Origin: Spirochaetia bacterium
Lineage (GTDB): Bacteria; Spirochaetota; Spirochaetia; Treponematales; Treponemataceae
Length of the DNA stretch: 64,000 nt
Direction of reading: 5' to 3'
NCBI GenBank assembly: GCA_900767955.1
Contig: CAAGBC010000037.1
Span: 1-64,000, forward strand
Program-made: the position numbers and the translations under genes
Notes under the pieces: generated by a model
The model's database searches: none
The model's input: only the letters and a program-made list of their open reading frames with translations
Told to the model about the DNA's origin: nothing
Shown here: positions 46,235 to 55,973 of the stretch, in pieces
Layout of the letters: every line of letters starts with the position of its first letter
How positions within the stretch are numbered: position 1 is the stretch's first letter

Positions 46235-46495
46235 ATGATGGAAACAAAAGGATTAAAAAGAACAAATTTCGGATTTTTAAGTTTATTATGTCTCATGCTT
46301 ACATTTTTTGTAATTGGCTTGTGGGATGCTATGGTTTGCAGTTTTATGATTTTCATAGCATTAATTTTATTGTTCCTGTCGGTAGCGTTAGCGATTGCAG
46401 GTTTAGCAAGTAAAAATCAGAATAAAAAAAATAATGTATGTTCTGCAATTACACTGATGTCGATAGTTGGAATTTTTGTGTTGGGGATGATGTAG
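46235..46495 (+). CDS. Small two-helix membrane protein
   Basis: 86 residues with two hydrophobic helices (~14-52, LSLLCLMLTFFVIGLWDAMV then SFMIFIALILLFLSVALAI) and a third near the C-terminus (ITLMSIVGIFVLGMM), separated by a charged ASKNQNKKNN loop. The alternative frame overlapping it is discarded because its hydrophobic pattern is broken. ATG at 46235 or 46238; no good Shine-Dalgarno. It has its own putative promoter (46195-46228). No family recognised. Confidence 0.5.
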   Translation: MMETKGLKRTNFGFLSLLCLMLTFFVIGLWDAMVCSFMIFIALILLFLSVALAIAGLASKNQNKKNNVCSAITLMSIVGIFVLGMM

Positions 46496-46535
46496 GGAAT
46501 TGCTGAGGGGAAATTTTTGAAATTTTTTATCAGGT

Positions 46536-46569
46536 GTGTCATTATTTGCGACAGGGTCTGTTGTATAAT
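46536..46569 (+). promoter_or_regulatory. Shared promoter box, copy 2
   Basis: GTGTCATTATTT at 46536-46547, ACAG at 46551-46554 and TTGTATAAT ending at 46569 (-10 TATAAT 46564-46569). Same 34-base layout as copy 1; drives the degenerate exonuclease gene at 46617. A related, weaker copy with one extra base is at 47703-47737 (GTGTACGTTATTT ... TAAAAT). Confidence 0.45.
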
Positions 46570-46616
46570 TGTTATGTGCATTTCTTAATTTTAAATCTAG
46601 GTATTGGAGGCATATA

Positions 46617-47693
46617 ATGGACATTTACTTTCCTGAAAACAAAAACGAAATAGTACAATCACTTTATTACTCAAAGTGTGAGTTAAAAAAATGTCTTGGA
46701 TTCTGTAAATATCATCAGGCTTATGTTACTGTAAATCAATTAAAGCAAAAAGAATGTCTAGCAAAGGAATGTCCTCATCTTGTTAAAACTGAACATGAGT
46801 TTTGGGTAGAAAGAGATGAGAAGTTAAAAAGAAAAAAAGAGAAAAAGAATTTAAAAAAAATTATAGAACAACAGGATGAACAAAAGAAAATTAAGAAAAA
46901 GAAATATGTTTGTATTGAAATAACAACAAAAGAAAAAAATGGTTTGCGTAAAGGTGCTTTAAGAGGTTTAAAAAGTGAAATTGTAAAGATTGAAGCTGTG
47001 AAGTTAGATGAAAAATACAATTTTGAAAGTGAATTTTCTGCATTTATAAAACCAGTAGATGAAAAGATAGAAAAAAAATTTGAACAAAAAACAGGTATAA
47101 CACAAGAAAAACTATCTAGTGCTAAAATATTTTTACCTGTAATGAATGATTTTTACAAATGGATAGAAGGAGATGATGTTTGTCTTTTTTGTTGGACATC
47201 TTTTCCTTATATCCAATTTAATGATGAAACATATGTAAAAGCAAGGGACAATTTTAAATTATTTGATTTATATAAAACCTTTGTAGATTTACAGTTTTCT
47301 TTATCTAATGTTCTTAAAACTGACGAAAAAATATCTTTGGAAGATGCTCTTAAAATTATGAGCATAAAAACTTCAAAAAAGACTGGCATTACAAATGCTT
47401 GTAAAATTGGAAAGATATTACAAAAAATGTCTAAGCAGATAGATTTTGATATGAAAAAGGTTGAAAATTATGAAAAAGGAACTGTTGTAACAAAAGACCA
47501 AAAATCTCAAGAACTCTATTTAACAGATATGTCAGCATATATAAAGCCAGAACTTTTAGAAAAGTATTCAAATACTCTTGAAAAGCGCAAAAAGAAAAGG
47601 GGAAGTTGTTTTTCTAAATTGTTTATGTTTTCAAAATATAGAATACCATTTTTCTTTTATCGTGAATTTCGAAAAAAAATGAAAAACATATAA
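46617..47693 (+). CDS. DnaQ-fold protein with Cys-rich N-terminus; exonuclease residues missing
   Basis: 358 residues from the ATG at 46617, six bases after GGAGG at 46606-46610. Residues 21-54 form a likely zinc module: Cys21, Cys26, Cys30, His33 and Cys47, Cys52, His54 (CLAKECPHL). A basic coiled coil (~65-97) follows. Residues ~97-270 follow the DEDD exonuclease pattern: YVCIEITTKE, EAVKLDEKYNFESEFSAFIK, KTGITQEKLSSA, FCWTSFPYIQF and ITNACKIGKIL. But Asp of the D-x-E motif is Cys99 (Glu101 is kept), the second Asp position is Pro197, and the final His/Asp are not present. It should not be a working nuclease. Function unknown; nucleic-acid binding is possible. Confidence 0.65.
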   Translation: MDIYFPENKNEIVQSLYYSKCELKKCLGFCKYHQAYVTVNQLKQKECLAKECPHLVKTEHEFWVERDEKLKRKKEKKNLKKIIEQQDEQKKIKKKKYVCIEITTKEKNGLRKGALRGLKSEIVKIEAVKLDEKYNFESEFSAFIKPVDEKIEKKFEQKTGITQEKLSSAKIFLPVMNDFYKWIEGDDVCLFCWTSFPYIQFNDETYVKARDNFKLFDLYKTFVDLQFSLSNVLKTDEKISLEDALKIMSIKTSKKTGITNACKIGKILQKMSKQIDFDMKKVENYEKGTVVTKDQKSQELYLTDMSAYIKPELLEKYSNTLEKRKKKRGSCFSKLFMFSKYRIPFFFYREFRKKMKNI

Positions 47694-47702
47694 AAAAATG
47701 AT

Positions 47703-47737
47703 GTGTACGTTATTTTAGATAGTTGATAGGATAAAAT
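47703..47737 (+). promoter_or_regulatory. Possible third copy of the shared promoter box
   Basis: GTGTACGTTATTT followed by TAAAAT at 47732-47737. With a one-base gap it matches copy 2 at 21 of 34 positions, so support is weak. It lies ~27 nt before the Shine-Dalgarno of the gene at 47765. Confidence 0.25.
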
Positions 47738-47764
47738 GGAGAAGATAATTTTAAGGATTTGTTT

Positions 47765-48613
47765 ATGAAAGAAAAATTAAGATTTAATCCCTATATCGGA
47801 CCAAAACCTATTTTTTCTCTTTTTCAATGTGCAGAACTTGGATTTCGTGGACCATGTCTAGTAATTTATGAAAATGGTCTTGTAATTAGGGGTTTTTGTG
47901 AAAATATTGAAGATGACTTTTCTGAACCTAAATTCAAAGCAACAGTAATTTCTACAGATGAACTAAATTTTCTTAAAAAAGAGATCTCAACACAAATCGA
48001 TAAGATAACAACATCATCAAAAATTAAATATGAACCACTACATGAAATGCGTTGTACTTGTCAACCATGTATCGATATTATGTGCAATATAGTTACTGTA
48101 AAACATATCAGAATTGAATACTGTTATATCAAAAATGAGAAAATATCTTATTTATTCAGAGATAATAAATTTTGGTTTGGTGTTAACTCCAAAAATATTT
48201 TTTTGAAATTATATTATATGTTAAAAGGTGAAATAAAAGAATTTGATAAAGCTGATGAAATTCCTGAATCTATACAAAGTTGTTTAAATTTATTATGTGA
48301 ATACAAGTTTTCAGACTTAAAAGAATATGTGCCTTTCTATTTCAAATTTAAATTACAGGGAAAAAAGAGTGAAGGTGAAACAGTTAATTGGCCAGTAGAT
48401 TTACCTTCTCTAAACACATTTCATGTAGAAGAATATTCAGGGGATTTCACTTTTTACATAGAAGGTATATATTATAAACGAGTTCTGGAATTTTATTTGA
48501 GTAATCAACATAAAAATATCAGATTTAGAGATGCTGATAGGGAAATGTTTTACTATCCTAAATTAATTTTCCCTTATGAAGATTTATTTAATTACAATGA
48601 TTGGTATAGATAA
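47765..48613 (+). CDS. Unknown protein with a CxCxxC cluster
   Basis: 282 residues from the ATG at 47765; AAGGA seven bases upstream supports it over the TTG at 47759. No signal peptide or membrane segment. A cysteine cluster MRCTCQPCIDIMC lies at ~98-110. The rest is rich in aromatic residues and Lys/Glu, with a strand-rich C-terminus (FHVEEYSGDFTFYIEGIYYK). No family recognised. It lies downstream of the degenerate exonuclease gene with its own possible promoter and just ahead of the broken macro-domain gene (32 nt), which may be on the same transcript. Confidence 0.6.
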   Translation: MKEKLRFNPYIGPKPIFSLFQCAELGFRGPCLVIYENGLVIRGFCENIEDDFSEPKFKATVISTDELNFLKKEISTQIDKITTSSKIKYEPLHEMRCTCQPCIDIMCNIVTVKHIRIEYCYIKNEKISYLFRDNKFWFGVNSKNIFLKLYYMLKGEIKEFDKADEIPESIQSCLNLLCEYKFSDLKEYVPFYFKFKLQGKKSEGETVNWPVDLPSLNTFHVEEYSGDFTFYIEGIYYKRVLEFYLSNQHKNIRFRDADREMFYYPKLIFPYEDLFNYNDWYR

Positions 48614-48645
48614 TATTATAAATGATTTTTTATAGGAGGAAAAAA

Positions 48646-49002
48646 ATGAACTTAACAATTACCCAAGGTGATATAACTCAATTTTCTGGAGATGCAATTG
48701 TAAACGCTGCAAATTCTTCACTTCTTGGAGGTGGAGGTGTTGATGGTGCAATTCCCCGTGCTGCAGGAAGAGAACTTTTTGAAGAATGTAAAACTCTTGG
48801 TGGATGTGAAACAGGGAATGCAAAAATTACTAAGGGATACAACTTAAAAGCAAAGTATATTATTCATACAGTTGGTCCAATTTATAGTTCTAATCGAAAA
48901 GAAGAATGTAAAACATTGCTAGAAAATTGTTATCAAAAATCTTTGGAATTGGCAAAACAAAATGGATGCAAATCTATTGCTTTCCCGTTGCTCAGGTGGT
49001 AA
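48646..49002 (+). pseudogene. Truncated macro-domain (ADP-ribose-binding) protein
   Basis: 118 codons from the ATG at 48646 behind AGGAGG. The first two thirds of a macro domain are well kept: LTITQGDITQFSGDAIVNAA, ANSSLLGGGGVDGAI and YIIHTVGPIY. The chain then reaches IAFPLL and stops two codons later, before the loop (normally S-x-G-x-Y-G-Y-P) that closes over ADP-ribose and the last strand and helix. From ~48985 to 49069 another frame is open (CSGGKVSKKRTDRKKLDYNS, stop 49067-49069), like the end of an unrelated gene. I read this as a deletion that joined the gene to a foreign 3' remnant, so activity is doubtful. Confidence 0.75.
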
Positions 49003-49096
49003 GGTTTCGAAGAAGCGTACTGACAGGAAGAAACTGGATTATAATAGTTTTGATGAATATGATTTATGACAGCCTAAAAGTAGATTCTAAGCTTTT

Positions 49097-49127
49097 TTGT
49101 TTATTTTTTAATATTTAGTGGTATAAT
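49097..49127 (+). promoter_or_regulatory. Extended -10 promoter of the lipoprotein operon
   Basis: TGGTATAAT at 49119-49127 is a perfect extended -10 element; TTGTTT at 49097-49102 can serve as a -35 with a long (19 nt) spacer. It lies 44 nt before the ATG at 49172, which has GAGGAAGG ahead of it. Confidence 0.6.
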
Positions 49128-49171
49128 AGCTTAATTGTTATAAACGCCTTAAAGACGCGAGGAAGGCATAT

Positions 49172-51601
49172 ATGAAAAATAAATATATTCTTTTAACTAC
49201 TGTTATTATATCAATTTTTATTAGTTTTATAGGATGTAAAGCAAATGTTGATTCATCGGAACCAACACAAGAAGACATTGTGATGGCAACCGATATCAAA
49301 TTATCAAAAACAAATATAACATTAAAAGTTGGTAATTCAGAAACTGTGACTGCAATTGTAAGTCCATCTAATACAACTGATAAAACTTTAGTATGGAAAT
49401 CTAGCAACACTTCTGTTGCAACTGTAAAAGACGGAATTATTAATGGTATTTCAGTTGGGGAGACTACAGTAACAGTAACTTGTGGTTCTGTAAAAAAAAC
49501 AATTAATGTTATTGTTGCTGATAATGTTGTTTATGTGACTGAGTTGGAACTTTCGACAGAGTCAGTATCTTTAGTTGTTGGTAAATCAGAAACAGTAACA
49601 GCGACAGTAAATCCGTCAAATGCAACAGATAAGACAGTTACATGGTATTCAAATGATGAATCTATAGCAACGGTTTTAGATGGTGTAATAACTGCCGTAT
49701 CCAAAGGTACTGTAATTATTACTGCAACAGCAGGTTCAATAATAAAAGAAATTAATGTAACAGTATCAGAGAAAGAAATTCCGGTTACGGATTTCGAACT
49801 TTCATGTTCTTCCTTGGTTTTGGGTATAGGTGATGCAGAAGATATTACTGTAGTTTTTACTCCTGAAAATGCAACATCAAAAACAATTGTATGGACATCT
49901 GATGATACAAATATTGCAAGTGTTGAAAATGGTACTATTACTGGAGTTGACATAGGAACAACGGAGATAGTTGCAACTTGTGGCGCAATTAGCAAAAAAG
50001 TATCTGTAGAAGTAAAGGAAAGTGTTATTCCTGTATCAAGTATTTCTCTTTCTGTTGATAATTTATATTTAAATAAAAATCAGTCAGCAACGCTTGTAGC
50101 AACTGTCCTTCCTGAAAATGTAACAGATAAGACGGTTGTATGGAAATCTTCTGATACATCAATAGCAACTGTTATAGATGGTGTAGTTACTGCAATAAAT
50201 TATGGTACTGCTACTATAACAGCTTCTTCTGGAACAAAATCGTCAACAACAAATGTTGTAGTTTGTATACCGGTTGAAACGATTTCTTTGTCATCAGAAA
50301 ATATTTCGTTATGTATTGGAGAATCAGAGACAATAACCGCGACGGTTTATCCATCAAATGCTACTGACAAGACAATAACATGGAGTTCAAGTAATGAATC
50401 TGTAGCGACCGTATCAAATGGTGTAATAACAGCTGTAATGGGGGGGACTACTACTATTACAGCTACTGCTGGTGGTATTTCCAATTCATGTTTTGTTACT
50501 GTTGTAGTACCTGTTACGAACATAATTTTGTCAGAAAATTCAATTTCACTTGTAACAGGTAGTACTTATAAAATAAAAGCTACAGTGAATCCGTCAAATG
50601 CAACAGATAAGATAGTTACATGGAGTTCAAGTAATGAATCTATAGCAACTGTTGAAAATGGTCTAATTACAGCTGTATCTGTTGGTAATACACAGATTTC
50701 GGCAACAGCAGGTGATAAGGTAACTTATGTAGATGTCGTAGTTAATAATACTTCTGGAGCAATACCGGTTTCGAATATTCTTTTGTCACAAGATACTGTG
50801 AATATGAAAATTGGAGAGAGTCAGACAGTTTTTGCCACTGTAAATCCAATTAATGCTGATGACACAACGGTTGTTTGGACATCAGATAATGAAACTGTCG
50901 CATCTGTTAGTTATGGAATAATTACAGGAAAGACTGAAGGCTCAACAATAATTACAGCATCTGTAGGAGAAGTATCCAAAATAATTACAGTTTATGTGAC
51001 TCAAAATAATATACCAATAGGTAATATAACTATAAGTCCAAATGTGTTTAATTTGGTTGTAGGCGGAACGAAAACTATTGTTCCTAATATTTTACCAGTA
51101 ATTGCTACGGAAAGGACAATAACATGGACTTCTTCAGATAATTCTATAGCAAGTGTTTCCTCAACAGGTCTCGTAACAGCAAAGAAAATCGGTTATGTAA
51201 CGATTACAGCGACTGCCCAGTCAGGTGTTTCTGCAGATGCTATTTTTGTAATTTCTGAACCTGGATTTACAGTATCTTTACCAGATAATGCAAATTATAC
51301 AGATGATGATTATATTGATTTAACTTATACAAAAAAAGGGAATGTTTATACATTTAAGGCATCTTCAACAAAACAATGTGGATATATTGCATTTTATGTG
51401 AATGGAGAACAAAAAATTGATATTTGGTCAAATGGAACAAAATATGAAGAATATTCAGTTGATATTACAACAATAACAAAAAAATATCTTACAGTTTATG
51501 CTTTTGGCATGTATGATGCAGGTAACGATACTGATGGAATTATAAATGATATAATTGTTTGTAGAGAACAAATAACAATAGATCTTTCTAAGGAGAATTA
51601 A
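49172..51601 (+). CDS. Surface lipoprotein with eight BIG2 (Ig-like) repeats
   Basis: 809 residues. Lipoprotein signal peptide ending in FIGC (lipobox, Cys22), then eight Ig-like BIG2 domains of ~80 residues starting with patterns like IPVSNILLS and IPVTDFELS and holding phrases such as VNPSNATDKTVTWYSNDESI and VITAVSKGTVIITATAG. The final ~110 residues are a different beta domain. The repeats are close in DNA too: one ~30-base block recurs near 50380 and 50617. BIG2 proteins are adhesins or matrix-binding surface proteins. The stop overlaps the next ATG (TAATG), forming an operon with the LRR lipoprotein. Driven by the extended -10 promoter at 49097-49127. Confidence 0.88.
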   Translation: MKNKYILLTTVIISIFISFIGCKANVDSSEPTQEDIVMATDIKLSKTNITLKVGNSETVTAIVSPSNTTDKTLVWKSSNTSVATVKDGIINGISVGETTVTVTCGSVKKTINVIVADNVVYVTELELSTESVSLVVGKSETVTATVNPSNATDKTVTWYSNDESIATVLDGVITAVSKGTVIITATAGSIIKEINVTVSEKEIPVTDFELSCSSLVLGIGDAEDITVVFTPENATSKTIVWTSDDTNIASVENGTITGVDIGTTEIVATCGAISKKVSVEVKESVIPVSSISLSVDNLYLNKNQSATLVATVLPENVTDKTVVWKSSDTSIATVIDGVVTAINYGTATITASSGTKSSTTNVVVCIPVETISLSSENISLCIGESETITATVYPSNATDKTITWSSSNESVATVSNGVITAVMGGTTTITATAGGISNSCFVTVVVPVTNIILSENSISLVTGSTYKIKATVNPSNATDKIVTWSSSNESIATVENGLITAVSVGNTQISATAGDKVTYVDVVVNNTSGAIPVSNILLSQDTVNMKIGESQTVFATVNPINADDTTVVWTSDNETVASVSYGIITGKTEGSTIITASVGEVSKIITVYVTQNNIPIGNITISPNVFNLVVGGTKTIVPNILPVIATERTITWTSSDNSIASVSSTGLVTAKKIGYVTITATAQSGVSADAIFVISEPGFTVSLPDNANYTDDDYIDLTYTKKGNVYTFKASSTKQCGYIAFYVNGEQKIDIWSNGTKYEEYSVDITTITKKYLTVYAFGMYDAGNDTDGIINDIIVCREQITIDLSKEN

Positions 51602-54528
51602 TGATGAAAAAGATATTTAAAATTTTACTTTTAATTTATTGTATTTTGACTTTTTTCTCATGTTCAAATTTTCTTTCTCTAGATGAATCTATAAAGTCTA
51701 ATAAAACGAGTGTTAGTTTTTCTGAGGAGGGGCTTTTAGGAGAACGTTCAGTAGAACCGTATAATGGATATGATAAAACAAAAATTGTAAATGTTGAGTT
51801 GCATGGTTATTTATATAATTCAACTTCGTCAAAATATGAATTACAAATAGACAGAACTCTTTCAACATTATCATCTTTTTTATCAGAAGAATTAACACTT
51901 GAAGCTGGAAAATGGAATTTTTCAATAAATGCAAAACAATCAGGATTACCAGATGTATTTGATTCAGTTTTTGTTGAAATTATTAGTAATCAAAGGAATC
52001 TCGTTTTAATTCAACTGAAGAATTATGATTAATATAATTTTAAGTATGATATATATGTACCTACATCGTATCAAACAAGAATGGCTTCATTATGGATGTG
52101 GAATGGTAAGATTCAATATTCACAGACAAATTCAACTCCTATAAGTATATCAACAGGTACATATTCTGGTTATACAAAATATTCTTTTAGGCTGAATGCA
52201 GAATCAGAATGTTATTTTATGCATATTACATTTTATGAAGGTTCTACAAATATTGGAACTTACTATGATTCAGCAATTATTGTGGATAATAATTTAACTG
52301 AAGGTTCTGTTATAGTTGAATCACTTGAAAGTACTTCTAACTATATTTCTATTGTCTTAAAATATCCAACAAATCCAGAATTAAATAACGATTCTTGGAC
52401 TTCAGTTACTTCTAAAACTGTTGCAGATAAGGCATATTACTTTCCTTCCGAATGTGATATTTCTGGTTATGTAGTAGAGGGATGGTATTTAACATCAGAT
52501 TACTCTGATACAGGTTTTACAAAGCGAATAATTAAGTCTACAGATGAGAATGTTTTCTACGCAAAGTGTGTTCCTGTAGGTTTATCAAATATACAATTAT
52601 CTTCAGACTATTTATTGGATAAAGAATTTTCTGTTGATACAAAAACTTATAAAGTATTTTGTATTAATGAAAATACAGATACCTTTATAGATTTTATACC
52701 AACTTTACTGAACGACAGTAAATCTTATATTTCATCTAGTTCAACAAGATTAAATAAAGTTGATGGAAATAGTTTAGAAATAACTGTAACAAGTTCAATT
52801 AATGCTAATATAAGCAGGACATACACTTTCACATTTTCAAAGAATCTTACGGTTGCATATTATTCAACAGTTATACCGACATATTCTTCAGGCCATTATA
52901 AAGTAAAACCTTATTATGCTTCAAATGAAGAAGAATACAAACAGTTAATAAATGCGATACATAATAACTCTTTAATAACTGTTGACTTAGATTTGAGTAA
53001 TGTTACTGGTATTGAAAATATACCAACTGGTATTGAAAATTGCACAACAACTAAAGTAATAAATATTAGAACTTTGGTATTACCTTCTTCAGTTAAGAAG
53101 ATAAAATCGATGGCTTTTTATAACTGGACAGGACTTATTTCAATAACCCTCCCTGATTCAGTGGAAGAATTGGAAAGCTCTATCTTTACGAATGATGAGA
53201 ATCTAAAAGGAAATCTTTATATTTCTAAGAATTTAATAACAATTGCTACCGGAGCCTTGTCAGGACCTTGTTTTGATACTTTAACAGTTGCGAGTGATAA
53301 TCCTAATTTTACTGAAGACAATGGTTTGCTTTTATCTAAAGATAAGACAAAATTAGTAGCATTAATTGGACAAACAGAGTTTGATGATGCAAATAGAATT
53401 ATTCCATCTTCAGTAAAAACTTTAGGCAGTTATTGTTTTGCATATACACAGTTAGATTATATTTCTATTCCTCTTACAGTTTCTGAAATGGAAGGATTTA
53501 CATTCTATTATTCAAAACTTAAAGCCATTTCTTTACCTTATACTATAAGCTCTACTGGTCAGTATGCTTTCGGATATTGTACTTCTCTTGAAAGAGCTGA
53601 TTTATCCTATTCTGCTATTTCTTCATTAGACAATTATATTTTTATGGGTGATACATCATTAAAAGAAGTATCGCTTCCAAATGGGATTTCATCCATTGGC
53701 CAATATGCATTTTTCCAGTGTTCAAATCTGGAATCTCTTAATATTCCTTCTTCAGTTACCAGTTTAGGAACGATGGCTTTTTGTGGAACAACTAAATTAA
53801 CATCATTAACAATTCCTGAATTAGTTTCAGATATTGGGGATCAAGTGTTTATGTCTAGTGGTATTACAGGAGAATTGAATCTGTCTAATATAAATAGAAT
53901 TGGAAAATATGCTTTTGGATCATGTCAGAATTTAACTGATGTTACTTTATCGGGTTCAGTAAATGAGATAGGTGAATGGGCTTTTTACAATTGTACATCT
54001 TTGAAAACTGTTAATTTACTTAATACAACTGTAAAAAGAATTTCAGATTATGCCTTCTATAATAATACAGCTTTAGAAACAATTTCTCTACCAGAAACAT
54101 TTAATTCAGTAGGGGAATATACTTTTCAAGGTTGCAATAAATTAACTACTGTAAATTACAAAGGTGAAAAAACATCAGAGACAGTATTCAACAAAACTAA
54201 TTCTACGGGAGGTTATTTTACATATACTGCACCTGAGAATAATACATATAGTATTTATGTTAATGATACAGGTTCTGGAAAAGATGCTTACTTCTATATT
54301 TATGTAAATAATGAATTAAAGGGCGGAGAAGATTATTCCCAAACATTTACATTTGATTTGTCATCTGGAGATATCATAACTATAAAACATTGTTTATATA
54401 GCGGAAGATCTGATAGCTTAACAGAAACTGTAAATGCAACTGGTATAAAACCTGGAATAATGAAAATTATTAAAGGATTTGGATTGGAATTAATATTTGA
54501 TTCTTCTGTTACAATAAATTACATTTAG
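51601..54528 (+). pseudogene. BspA-like LRR lipoprotein gene interrupted by an in-frame TAA
   Basis: Two open parts in the same frame: 51601-52029, starting with a lipoprotein signal (MMKKIFKILLLIYCILTFFS, Cys next), and 52033-54528. They are separated only by TAA at 52030-52032; the sequence on both sides (LIQLKNYD before, YNFKYDIYVPTSYQTR after) reads as one chain. The downstream ATG at 52081 has no Shine-Dalgarno. The second part has an InlB/Flg_new-type repeat near residue 120 (ISGYVVEGWYL), then BspA-type LRR_5 repeats (SVTSLGTMAFCGTTKLTSL and similar, ~10 copies) and a short C-terminal beta domain. It is the second gene of the BIG2 operon. Unless the TAA is read through or the sequence is wrong, the lipoprotein stops after 143 residues. 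Confidence 0.75.
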
Positions 54529-54573
54529 AAATAATTGTCATAGCTTGATGTAAAAACCTTTCTATTTTTTTTG

Positions 54574-54613
54574 AAAAAAATCAGGAGCCCGACATCAGCC
54601 GGGCCCCAAAAAA
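54574..54613 (-). terminator. Intrinsic terminator of the minus-strand Ig-like fragment
   Basis: GC-rich stem (54584-54591 with 54600-54607, 7 of 8 paired) and an 8-nt loop; on the minus strand it is followed by a T-run from 54580 to 54574. It ends transcripts from the gene at 54634. The high GC of the stem fits that gene more than its neighbours. Confidence 0.75.
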
Positions 54614-54633
54614 ATCAATTAGCCTGTCCTAAA

Positions 54634-55971
54634 CTATTTTGTCGTACAAGCCGAATTACATGTTTCCAGATAAATCGGGTAGTACTTCACTGTCTTAGAA
54701 CCATTGTGCGTAAATGTAACCACAAGTACATCTGCCTGTTCTGATTTTACTACTGAGGTATCAGGAGTAACGTCGTAGTACGAAGCAGTAATATGGTCGG
54801 TATCAATTTCACCGTAGTTGTGGTACAAGTGTGATGTACAGTCACCTCCCATTTGAACATGGAACGATGGTATGTAATACCACAGACAGCTCTGGAACTC
54901 TTCTACGGACATGCACTTGCCGTCTAAGCTTGTGTCGCGGGCTCTTCCCCAGTCACCATTTTTACTTGATTTGTTGCTCTTGGTAACTGTTTTAGATGAA
55001 CTGTGCATCCATCCAGTATAGAATTCATACACAGTGGAAGAGGTTTCTGAATTCCTTAAATACCACCAACCACGTCGGTCATAATGAGTGTCATAGGTGA
55101 ATGGGCTAGTCCAATCCTTATAACTGTCACTGTCAGTGTTTGTAGATGAATAGAAATCACTCATCTTAATCGGTGTTCCGTCCGGGTACGAAGTACTTCC
55201 CTTGTAAGTAGGGCGGTATCCTGTTGTATTCTTATACGCCGGAACCTGACTGTCTGAGTTATGGCTCAGGATGAACTGGCCGGTTGTAGCACCGTTTGCA
55301 AGGCTGATGTTTCCGTTCTTCTTTGTCTGAAGAGTAGCGGTAATGGTCAAATCCTTTGTCTTTGCTTCTGAAACACTGAACTTGAAAGTCATCTTCTCGC
55401 CGTCACCGAGCGTGATTGCATCGTTTGCAAACTTAGACCTGTAAGCACTCTTTGTGTTGTCTGCATAAGAAACATCACTTTGCTTTGTGTAGCTTACTGT
55501 AAGGGCATCGTAATAGAACTTTCCGGTAATGGTGTAGCTTCCGATCTCCTCATTGTTGTTGTTTGGATTTCTAGCTTTAAGGATGATAGAATCCGTTCCT
55601 TCTGAGTGAGGCATAATCTTAAGCTTGCCGTTTCCTTTTCCGTCGTTTGTATTACTGAATTCGCAGAGTCCGTTTCCATTTACTTCGATTGTCGCATCTG
55701 TCGGACTTACCGAATATTCAATTGTATAAGTTGAATCCGGTGTTCCTGAAACGCGGGTTGAATCTACTGTAAACTCATAATCCCATGCAACTTTTACAGT
55801 ACACTGAGCTTTTGCCGAACCGTTTGTAACGCAGACAAGAGTTCCGGTTCCTTCTTTTATGCCGGAGATTTCTACATATCCGACACCTTCAGTATCGCAG
55901 CCAAGGTCGTGATATTCAAAGTAATCATCTTCCTGTGCCATTGTCCATGTAAGGACTGCATCCGGAATTTT
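54634..55971 (-). pseudogene. 5'-truncated Ig-like surface protein fragment of higher GC
   Basis: The frame is open from a TAG at 55972-55974 to the stop at 54634; an internal ATG lies at 55941, but the sequence before it (KIPDAVLTWTMAQEDDYFEY) continues a BIG2-like domain, so the true start is missing. The kept part has one partial Ig-like domain (ISGIKEGTGTLVCVTNG), another (~45-130; YSVSPTDATIEVNGNGLC) and a C-terminal region rich in Tyr, Ser and Trp with four Cys. Base use differs from the neighbours: many C/G-ending codons and clearly higher GC. It ends at a GC-rich terminator. I read it as acquired or recombined DNA, cut at the junction near 55972 about 190 nt before an IS3-type element. 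Confidence 0.7.
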
Positions 55972-55973
55972 CT

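Noticed and set aside
46174..46413. Plus-strand 79-codon frame overlapping the small membrane protein
   Set aside because: It is out of frame with the two-helix protein, has no Shine-Dalgarno and covers the putative promoter box.
49560..51200. Repeated DNA blocks considered as a CRISPR or tandem-repeat array
   Set aside because: They are in-frame copies within BIG2 domains at ~240-base periods, not short repeats with spacers.
52030..52032. Programmed read-through or recoding at the TAA
   Set aside because: TAA is the least read-through stop, and I see no strong downstream structure or known recoding signal; a plain nonsense mutation or error is simpler.
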